Below are positions 57,439 through 64,000 of a stretch of DNA of 64,000 bases, in pieces (position 1 is the first letter of the stretch; the number at the start of each line of letters is the position of its first letter). This stretch comes from JANSXG01 sp965652425. Its GTDB lineage: Bacteria; Planctomycetota; Phycisphaerae; Phycisphaerales; UBA1924. A program made the translations under genes and the position numbers. The stretch lies in the NCBI GenBank assembly GCA_965652425.1, contig CBFGVX010000002.1, positions 9,213 through 73,212 of the forward strand, in the 5' to 3' direction. Under the pieces are notes generated by a model. The model saw only the letters and a program-made list of their open reading frames with translations. It was not told the DNA's origin and made no database searches.

Positions 57439-59415
57439 ATGGGACACCACGACAGACCCTACTACGCCCCCAAAGAGACTCTCGGGAAGACCATCTGGTC
57501 CTGGATCTACACCGTCGACCACAAAAAAATCGGCGTGATGTACCTCTGCGCGGTCCTGCTGATGTTCTTCCTCGGCGGCGTCTTCGCCATGATGCTCCGC
57601 GCTGAGCTCTGGACGCCCACGACCCTGCAGACCCAACAGGTTCAGGCCCAGGTTCAGGCCACGAACGATCAGGGCCTCCGAATGTTCGAGAACGGCGCGG
57701 AGGTCCTTGTCCCCGCGCTCCGCGAAGACGGCCAGCCGGAACTCGACGGCGACGGCGAACCGGTCCTCAAGCCCAAAACCAACGACGAGGGCCAGCCCGT
57801 GAACGAAGCGGGGCAGCCGCTCGGCAACCCCGTCATGACCGACAAGGTCGATGAGAACGGCGATCCGGTATTCGAAGAGAAGACCGTCACAACAGGCGAA
57901 CTCTGGCCCGGCTGGACCTCCAAAGCCGGAACCGTCAACTCGAACAATGTCTACAACCGCCTCTTCTCCCTGCACGGCACGGTGATGGTGTTCCTCTTCA
58001 TCATCCCCGCCATCCCCGCAGCCCTCGGCAACATCTTCCTGCCCATCATGCTCGGCGCGAAGGATGTCGCCTTCCCCCGGCTCAACCTCGCCTCCTGGTA
58101 CATCTACATCTTCGGCGGCATCTTCGCCGTCGCCTCCCTCGCCCTCGGCGGCGTCGAAACCGGATGGACCTTCTACACCCCGTACTCAACCTCCACGAAC
58201 TGGGGCAGCGTGACCTCCATGGTCCTCGCCGCCTTCATCCTCGGCTTCAGCTCGATCTTCACGGGCATGAACTTCATCGTCACCGTCCACAAGCTCCGCG
58301 TGCCGGGCATGGGCTGGTTCGACATGCCCCTGTTCATCTGGGCCCTCTACGCCACCTCCATCATCCAGGTCCTCGCCACCCCGGTCCTCGGCATCACCCT
58401 GCTCATGCTCGTCTTCGAGCGCACCTTCGGCATCGGCATCTTCGACCCCGCCCTCAGCGGCGACCCGGTCCTCTACCAGCACTTCTTCTGGTTCTACAGC
58501 CACCCCGCCGTCTACATCATGATCCTCCCCGGCTTCGGCATCATCTCCGAGCTGATCGCCGTCCACTCCCACAAGCGCCTCTTCGGCTACCGCGCCATCG
58601 CGTTCAGCTCCATCGGCATCGCCGCCGTGTCCTTCCTCATCTGGGGACACCACATGTTCACCGCCGAATCGCCCGCGGCGAATGTGATCTTCTCCGCCCT
58701 CACCTTCCTCGTCGGCCTCCCGACCGCCATCAAGGTCTTCAACTGGACCAGCTCGCTCTATAAAGCGTCCATCAGTTGGACCACGCCCATGCTCTACGCG
58801 GCGTTCTTCATCTTCTGCTTCACCATCGGCGGCCTCACCGGCCCACCGCTGGCAACCCTCGCCACCGACATCGCCCTGCACGACACCTACTTCGTCGTCG
58901 CACACTTCCACTATGTCATGATGGGCGGCACCGTCCTCGCCTTCCTCGGCGGCCTGCACCACTGGTGGCCCAAGTTCACCGGCAAGATGTACAACGAGAA
59001 CTGGGCCCGACTCGCCTCCGTGATCGTCTTCGTCGGCTTCAATGTCACCTTCTTCACCCAGTTCTTCCTCGGCACCCAAGGCATGCCCCGCCGATACGCG
59101 ACCTATGTCCCAGAGTTCGAGATGCTCCACAAGATCTCGACCGTCGGATCGTGGCTGCTCGCCGTCGGCTTCCTCATCCACCTCCTGGTCTTCGTCTTCT
59201 CCCTCGCCGGCGGACGCAAGGCCCCGCGCAACCCCTGGGGCGGCCTCACCCTCGAGTGGTACGCCGACTCGCCCCCCGTCGAGCACAACTTCTCCCACGA
59301 GCCCCTGCTCACCCACGGCCCGTACGACTACGACCTCGTCGTGCCCCCCGGCTGGGACCCCGCCGACTACCCGCTGCCCGACCCCGAAGCCGTCGCACGG
59401 GCACACGGCCACTGA
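57439..59415 (+). CDS. coxA: Cytochrome c oxidase subunit I, A2-type, with periplasmic insert
   Basis: 658 residues. Heme ligands are in SLHGTVMVF and AHFHYVMMGG; CuB is bound by His355, and the HH pair of WGHHMF. The proton-channel residues are diagnostic: Asp in GAKDVAFPR (D channel) and Lys in PTAIKVFNW (K channel) are kept, but the Glu of HPEVY is replaced, with Tyr353-Ser354 just before HPAVY. This YS motif defines A2-type oxidases. Between TM1 and TM2 lies a hydrophilic insert (about residues 60-168) with repeated G-x-P units, absent from standard subunit I. Confidence 0.97.
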   Translation: MGHHDRPYYAPKETLGKTIWSWIYTVDHKKIGVMYLCAVLLMFFLGGVFAMMLRAELWTPTTLQTQQVQAQVQATNDQGLRMFENGAEVLVPALREDGQPELDGDGEPVLKPKTNDEGQPVNEAGQPLGNPVMTDKVDENGDPVFEEKTVTTGELWPGWTSKAGTVNSNNVYNRLFSLHGTVMVFLFIIPAIPAALGNIFLPIMLGAKDVAFPRLNLASWYIYIFGGIFAVASLALGGVETGWTFYTPYSTSTNWGSVTSMVLAAFILGFSSIFTGMNFIVTVHKLRVPGMGWFDMPLFIWALYATSIIQVLATPVLGITLLMLVFERTFGIGIFDPALSGDPVLYQHFFWFYSHPAVYIMILPGFGIISELIAVHSHKRLFGYRAIAFSSIGIAAVSFLIWGHHMFTAESPAANVIFSALTFLVGLPTAIKVFNWTSSLYKASISWTTPMLYAAFFIFCFTIGGLTGPPLATLATDIALHDTYFVVAHFHYVMMGGTVLAFLGGLHHWWPKFTGKMYNENWARLASVIVFVGFNVTFFTQFFLGTQGMPRRYATYVPEFEMLHKISTVGSWLLAVGFLIHLLVFVFSLAGGRKAPRNPWGGLTLEWYADSPPVEHNFSHEPLLTHGPYDYDLVVPPGWDPADYPLPDPEAVARAHGH

Positions 59416-59435
59416 TCCCAAAGATCCTCCATCCT

Positions 59436-59461
59436 CGGGCAGACCCGAAAGGGCCCGCCCG
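59436..59461 (+). other. Intercistronic hairpin between coxA and coxC
   Basis: CGGGC (59436-59440) pairs with GCCCG (59457-59461), with an inner CCC-GAAA-GGG hairpin. It is followed by GGTTTCTC, too few T residues for a full terminator. It may trim or stabilise the mRNA between coxA and coxC. Confidence 0.35.
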
Positions 59462-59499
59462 GGTTTCTCGCTCATTCCGAAACCCCAAGGTTCTCAGAC

Positions 59500-60189
59500 A
59501 TGACCACCGCCCCCGTCAAGCCCACCGTTGAACTCGCCCGGAAGCGAGAGATGCACGAGGACTATGTCCACCAGCACCACTGGCGAAACGCGGCCGACGA
59601 GGCCGAGGGCGCCAAGATGGGCATGTGGCTCTTCCTCTCAACGGAAGTCCTGCTATTCACCGGCTTCTTCTGCGCTTACGCATGGGGCCGCATGGTCCAC
59701 TACGACACCTGGCGCGAATCCTCCCACGCCTACCTCGACTGGAAGATCGGCGCGGTCAACACCGTCGTTCTCCTGCTCTCCAGCTTCACCGTCGTCATGG
59801 CCATCCGAGAGCTCCAGCTCGCTCGCAAGTGGCGCGCCTTCATCTACCTCGGCATCACCAACCTCTGCGCCATCTTCTTCCTCGTCGCCAAGCTCGCCCT
59901 CGAGTACATCCCCAAGATCAACGACGGCAAGCTCGCCGGCCAGAACTTCTGGTACTACAACCCCAAGGGCACCCACGACCACCTCTTCATGAGCGTCTAC
60001 TGGATCTCCACCGCCACCCACGGCATCCATGTGCTCGTCGGCGTCCTCGTCATCTCCTACGCCATGTTCTGGACCGCCCGAGGCCGCTACGGCCCCAAGA
60101 ACTTCATGTTCGTCGAGAACACCGGCCTCTACTGGCACATCGTCGATGTGATCTGGATCTTCCTCTTCCCGATGCTGTACCTCGTCTGA
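59500..60189 (+). CDS. coxC: Cytochrome c oxidase subunit III
   Basis: 229 residues, about five TM helices. The typical segments are MGMWLFLSTEVLLFTGFFCAY, WISTATHGIHVLVGV and WHIVDVIWIFLFP. The short form (five helices) is usual for caa3 enzymes. Confidence 0.95.
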   Translation: MTTAPVKPTVELARKREMHEDYVHQHHWRNAADEAEGAKMGMWLFLSTEVLLFTGFFCAYAWGRMVHYDTWRESSHAYLDWKIGAVNTVVLLLSSFTVVMAIRELQLARKWRAFIYLGITNLCAIFFLVAKLALEYIPKINDGKLAGQNFWYYNPKGTHDHLFMSVYWISTATHGIHVLVGVLVISYAMFWTARGRYGPKNFMFVENTGLYWHIVDVIWIFLFPMLYLV

Positions 60190-60233
60190 GCGCCGACCAA
60201 CACACTCTCCACCGCACGCGCGGAGCAAAAGCC

Positions 60234-60854
60234 ATGGCACACGACCACGACAACCAGACCGAAAACCAGGGGCTCATGCCCAACCTCGACAACCCCGCCC
60301 ACGCCCACGCCCACACCGATGAGCACGGCGCCCACCACGACGGACACCATGTGCATGTCACCCCCTTCATGCCCATGCTCCTCGTCTTCGTCGGCCTGCT
60401 CGTGCTCACCGCGCTGACCCTCTGGACCGCCAAGGCCGAGTACTTCTATGTCAGCAACTCCGTCAACCTGATCGTCGCCCTCATCATCGCCGGGCTCAAG
60501 GGCCTGCTCGTCGCCGCCTTCTTCATGCACCTCATCTACGACAAGGCCATGAACACCGTCATCGTCGTCGCCACGATGTTCGCCGCCGTCCTCTTCCTCA
60601 CCCTCACACTCGTCGACATCGGAACCCAGGACATCGTCGACAAAACCGAAAAGGGCGAGATCGCCATCGGCGGCAGCGTCCAGATCACCACCGACGAGAA
60701 CGGCAACCGCGTCGTCAGCCGCGGCGTCTACTCGCCCTTCTGGTCCGACAGCCCCGGCCTCTCCATCCTCGAGCAGGCCCGTCAGGACCCCGAGAATGTC
60801 AAGAAGCGCGAGAAGTACCACGCCGCCGACGGCGACGGCTCCTCCGACTACTGA
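60234..60854 (+). CDS. Cytochrome c oxidase subunit IV-like protein
   Basis: 206 residues from the ATG at 60234, with GGAG 8 nt upstream. The N-terminus is His/Asp-rich and probably disordered. Three TM helices follow (about 42-62, 72-97, 103-124) with the AEYFYVSNSVNLIVALIIAGLKGLLVAAFFMHLIYD block of the prokaryotic COX IV family. The C-terminal 80 residues are a soluble extension. Confidence 0.85.
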   Translation: MAHDHDNQTENQGLMPNLDNPAHAHAHTDEHGAHHDGHHVHVTPFMPMLLVFVGLLVLTALTLWTAKAEYFYVSNSVNLIVALIIAGLKGLLVAAFFMHLIYDKAMNTVIVVATMFAAVLFLTLTLVDIGTQDIVDKTEKGEIAIGGSVQITTDENGNRVVSRGVYSPFWSDSPGLSILEQARQDPENVKKREKYHAADGDGSSDY

Positions 60855-60881
60855 TCAACCGATCGCACGAATCGAACACCC

Positions 60882-61685
60882 ATGGCCCGCGCCGCGCTGC
60901 TCATCCTGACGCTCTCCATCATCGGCCTCTTCGCCAGCGCGTGGTTCATGATGTCCCGCCTCGCCGAGCGCAGCGTCGAACTCGTCTACTTCAACGAACC
61001 CGTCACCGAAACAGAGTTCATCTTCGAAGACCACGATGTCGCCCTCGAGCGCACCGCCGTCGAGCCCGAGTCCAACCCCTTCGCCGCCACCCGCGCCTTC
61101 CGCCTCTCGTACCGAGGCGAGTCCGTCGACTTCCCCATCGTCCTCGAAGACAACGAAAAGCTCCCCGGCCTCCTCGGCGTCGAGCAGTGGCTCCGCGTCC
61201 TCCCCATGGTCACCGGCGCACGCTCCGCCGACGACGCCGCGGCGAAACTCGCCTCCGGCGAGCTCAAGCCCCGCATGATCGTCGCCGCCCGCTACCCCGC
61301 CGAGGGCTACGACGCCGAAAGCTGGGGCCTCGTCCGCCGCTCCGACTGGGTCTACCGCATCGCCGAGCTCAACCCCACCGGCCCCGAGCCCATCACGCTC
61401 ACCCAGAAGACCTACCGCGAGCTCGACGCCCTGCACACCCCCGGCAAGTACACGCCCGAGGACATGATCCCCACCCCCGAACAGCGCACCCGCGACCTCT
61501 GGCAGCACTACGCCATGCAGCAGGTCACCCCCAGCCAGTTCTTCCGCGCCAAGGACCGCAACCTCGACTCCGCCCTCGAAGCCATGGGCTGGACCTGGCC
61601 CGCCGCCGGAGTCAGCGGCCTCGGCATCATGATCAGCATCGCCATGCTCGGCATGGCCCGCGTCGGCAACCGCAGGGAGTTGTAG
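60882..61685 (+). CDS. Two-TM protein at the end of the cox operon, unknown
   Basis: 267 residues: an N-terminal TM helix (about 5-25), a large extracytoplasmic domain, and a C-terminal TM (about 239-258). No motif points to a cofactor. The gene follows coxD-like by 27 bases, so it belongs to the operon and may take part in assembly. No family recognised. Confidence 0.75.
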   Translation: MARAALLILTLSIIGLFASAWFMMSRLAERSVELVYFNEPVTETEFIFEDHDVALERTAVEPESNPFAATRAFRLSYRGESVDFPIVLEDNEKLPGLLGVEQWLRVLPMVTGARSADDAAAKLASGELKPRMIVAARYPAEGYDAESWGLVRRSDWVYRIAELNPTGPEPITLTQKTYRELDALHTPGKYTPEDMIPTPEQRTRDLWQHYAMQQVTPSQFFRAKDRNLDSALEAMGWTWPAAGVSGLGIMISIAMLGMARVGNRREL

Positions 61686-61764
61686 CGTCTGAATCGGACT
61701 GACTGGCGAGTCCCGATGAGCACTTTCTAAGGACCTTGGTTCGAGTGCGTGGTATCTTGGAGAG

Positions 61765-63381
61765 ATGCTGCATTCCCTCTTCAGTGGACTCGTGATGCTG
61801 ATGCTCGTAGGTCTTTGTCCACCTGCGGCTGCGATCCCGACCGAACCGCCAATCGATTGGACTGACCGCGACCAAGTAGAGCGTGAGATCGAGGGTGTGA
61901 TCGGTCGTGCGGAGCTGGGGCGGTTTCGAGGCGCTGTGGTCATCAGGGTCGGAGGCGAGAGCGTGTTTGCCCGCGGGTATGGGCTTGAAAGCAGAGAATT
62001 ACATCCGATCGATCCGGAAGTCAGTCTTTTCGATATCGGGTCTGTCGCCAAGTCCGTAACTGCTGCGACCGTGCTTCGCTTGATCGAGGAAGACAAGCTT
62101 TCGCTGTCCTCAACCGTTGGAGAAGTGTTGGGTAACGGCGCGGGAAACCTCACCGAGGTGACCATGGAGGAGCTCCTCCGCCATCGCTCCGGTCTCGGGA
62201 GCGGCGGGACCGCGTTCTCGCAGCCGGGTGCATTGGATTCGGCAGACGGGCTGATCGGCGCGCTCGGCCAAGTACCGCTCGGCCGCAAGCAGTTCGCGTA
62301 CTCCAACGCTGGGTATTTCGTACTCGCCGCAGTAATCGAGAAAGTTGGCGAAGGTTCGTTCGAGTCGATCACTCGCGAGATGGTCTTCGAGCCCGCCGAT
62401 CTTGTCGGCGTTGGCTTCGTAGGGGATCGTCAAGTGCCCGGTAAGAGACCGACGGCACGCGTCTCCAGAGCGACTCGCGGCCTCCCTTCGATCACCTCGA
62501 TGTTCGACTACCCATGGAACTGGGGCCAGCGGGGCGCGACCGGTGTAGTCATGACAGCCGAGACAGCGGCCGATTGGTTCGAGGCGATTCAGGCCGGTGA
62601 CTGGCTCACCGACGCGTCGCGCGAACTGATGCTCGCTCCGAGCGACGATGGCTACGGGCTTGGGCTCTACCTGGATGTCGACGAGGCCGGGCGTGTCACG
62701 AGATTCTGGCACGGCGGTTCGACGGGCGGGTTTGTCTGTCATATCGCTCGTTACCCACTCGCCCTGGATGGGCAAGGCGCGACGGTCGTGCTGATGGCCG
62801 AGTCATCGATCGATCTGAACGGGATAGCCAGGAAGATCGAGCAGTTCATCTCACCAACGCCGCCGAAACCGACGTTCGCGGGCGTCTATCTCATCGCCTA
62901 TACCGATACGGATGACAATGGTGTGTATTCCATCAGCGGCGACCTCGGTTGGCGAGGCATGCCGCAATATGTCGGCTCAGACGGCACCCGCCGGATTGTT
63001 GATGCCCGGCCTACGATCATTCTCGAAGATCGCGCGAGTCGGATGTGGACCCTGATACTTCGATTAGACGACGAGAAGGCCGGTCGCCTTGTAGAACAAC
63101 TCGACTCCGTGAACCGCCAGATCGCATCGGATCCGGTTGGCGGGCAGACCCCTTGGCGGAAGGGCATTACATTCATCGCGGATGTTCGTGACCTTGAGGT
63201 GACGGAGCACCAGTCATACATCATCGATGACGGAGCCATACTGACAGTGCGAGCGTCGTCCGATCATCATGTCGTGCTTGTGGTCGCGACGCCCGACGGG
63301 GACCACGAACTCGCTCGTGTGCGGATGGGTGGGGCTGAAGTGCGGGGTCTGCAGGAACAGATCAGACAAGCGATGCAATAA
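61765..63381 (+). CDS. Class C beta-lactamase-family serine hydrolase
   Basis: 538 residues with a signal peptide (to about AAAIP). The serine-hydrolase fold has SVAK (SxxK, about residue 95), YSN (YxN) and HGG before STGG, the three catalytic elements of class C beta-lactamases and D-alanyl-D-alanine peptidases. A 180-residue C-terminal domain follows. Such enzymes act on esters, peptides or lactams; the substrate is unknown. GC content is lower than in the preceding cox genes, and it holds one of the rare ACGT tetramers, so it may have a different history. Confidence 0.88.
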   Translation: MLHSLFSGLVMLMLVGLCPPAAAIPTEPPIDWTDRDQVEREIEGVIGRAELGRFRGAVVIRVGGESVFARGYGLESRELHPIDPEVSLFDIGSVAKSVTAATVLRLIEEDKLSLSSTVGEVLGNGAGNLTEVTMEELLRHRSGLGSGGTAFSQPGALDSADGLIGALGQVPLGRKQFAYSNAGYFVLAAVIEKVGEGSFESITREMVFEPADLVGVGFVGDRQVPGKRPTARVSRATRGLPSITSMFDYPWNWGQRGATGVVMTAETAADWFEAIQAGDWLTDASRELMLAPSDDGYGLGLYLDVDEAGRVTRFWHGGSTGGFVCHIARYPLALDGQGATVVLMAESSIDLNGIARKIEQFISPTPPKPTFAGVYLIAYTDTDDNGVYSISGDLGWRGMPQYVGSDGTRRIVDARPTIILEDRASRMWTLILRLDDEKAGRLVEQLDSVNRQIASDPVGGQTPWRKGITFIADVRDLEVTEHQSYIIDDGAILTVRASSDHHVVLVVATPDGDHELARVRMGGAEVRGLQEQIRQAMQ

Positions 63382-63449
63382 CCGATGCCGCCAAGTGCAA
63401 TGGTCTACGCGAAGCGTAGCCCATGCTCCTCGCCCCATATCACGCAAGA

Positions 63450-63887
63450 TCAACGGCCCAATCCCGGATCATACGGCTCCGCTTCCGAAGCAATCCGGCC
63501 ACGCTTCTCCAGCCACCAGCCGCCCCACCAAAGAAGCCCGAGCACCGGCGCGGCGTAGATCCCGACCAGCATCACCGCTATGCCGCTCTGCGGATCCGGG
63601 TTCGGGTCCAAGTGCACCACATACATGTAGGTGTGCCGGAACCAGGCGCCGTATCCGACGGCGCCGATGATCAGAACAAACTGACCCACGACAGTCCGCC
63701 ACCGCCACGCGAGCACTCCTGTGACTACGAACGGCGTCATCGTGAATGCAGCAACGAAGAGGATCCCGTCGAGGCCCCTCGGCACAAAGGTGATCGCAAA
63801 GACGATGAACGCAGCGACCACCAACGCGAGAGTAGCCCATCGCATTGCAAGGCCTTCAGAGATGAGGTGCTCGGTGTCTGCTGCCAT
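63450..63887 (-). CDS. Small integral membrane protein, unknown
   Basis: 145 residues from ATG 63887 (ATG 63845 possible). Four TM helices (WATLALVVAAFIVFAITFV; ILFVAAFTMTPFVVTGVL; VVGQFVLIIGAVGYGAWF; IAVMLVGIYAAPVLGLLWW). No family recognised. Confidence 0.6.
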   Translation of the reverse strand: MAADTEHLISEGLAMRWATLALVVAAFIVFAITFVPRGLDGILFVAAFTMTPFVVTGVLAWRWRTVVGQFVLIIGAVGYGAWFRHTYMYVVHLDPNPDPQSGIAVMLVGIYAAPVLGLLWWGGWWLEKRGRIASEAEPYDPGLGR

Positions 63888-64000
63888 GATCAAGCCCCAG
63901 CGTAGCCCAAACCGCCCGCCCCCCTCGCCTCCCAGCCACTGACACCACCATGTCACCCACCCACAAAAAACCCAAACAAACCCCTTGACCCAAACAAAAA

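Overview
The window is 64 kb of GC-rich, tightly packed bacterial chromosome. It most resembles a member of the Planctomycetota, probably class Phycisphaerae. The supporting signs are a prepilin-type protein with the C-terminal H-x(n)-DG signature seen in planctomycetes, LptE/BamD-like envelope genes, an Alternative Complex III plus caa3 oxidase cluster, RNase Y, sigma-54, and a DNA topoisomerase VI pair that is rare in bacteria. Assignment below phylum is an inference; there is no rRNA gene in the window.

Layout. 1-5.4 kb: end of a MurL-like gene, a pilin-like protein, recQ and a zinc alcohol dehydrogenase. 5.6-7.3 kb: pckA on the minus strand. 7.4-16.8 kb: tRNA-His, secreted or envelope proteins, ftsH, an lptE/bamD-like pair and a lipid kinase. 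16.9-23.8 kb: PIN-TRAM membrane protein, SRP RNA, DUF429 protein, then dnaX (with a programmed -1 frameshift), ybaB, recR and rpoN. 23.8-25.1 kb: a small accessory patch with an AT-rich DUF4238 gene and a gene remnant. 25.1-38.6 kb: ABC-2 permease, rny, small proteins, a possible small RNA locus, a TPR protein, aminotransferase, mdh, xerC/D and envelope lipoproteins. 39.1-43.9 kb: ANTAR response regulator, top6A-top6B and ndk. 43.9-61.7 kb: heme A synthase divergent from a long respiratory cluster (actABCDEF, a small membrane protein, sco, coxBACD, a two-TM protein). 61.7-64 kb: a beta-lactamase-family serine hydrolase and a membrane protein.

The respiratory cluster reads as one functional unit. 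Quinol is oxidised by Alternative Complex III (ActA-F). Electrons pass by cytochrome c domains to a caa3 oxidase whose subunit I carries the A2-type Tyr-Ser motif, while Sco and CtaA supply copper and heme A assembly.

The most unusual signal is at sequence scale. The tetranucleotide ACGT is almost absent: I found five copies by eye in 64 kb, where base composition alone predicts on the order of 200. Two of the five lie in the foreign-looking DUF4238 gene. Other points of interest are the loss of zinc-binding cysteines in both DnaX and RecR of one operon, topoisomerase VI with lysine-rich tails, a long hydrophilic insert in CoxA, a fused N-terminal membrane domain on heme A synthase, and a terminator-bounded intergenic locus carrying a full-length match to the anti-Shine-Dalgarno complement.
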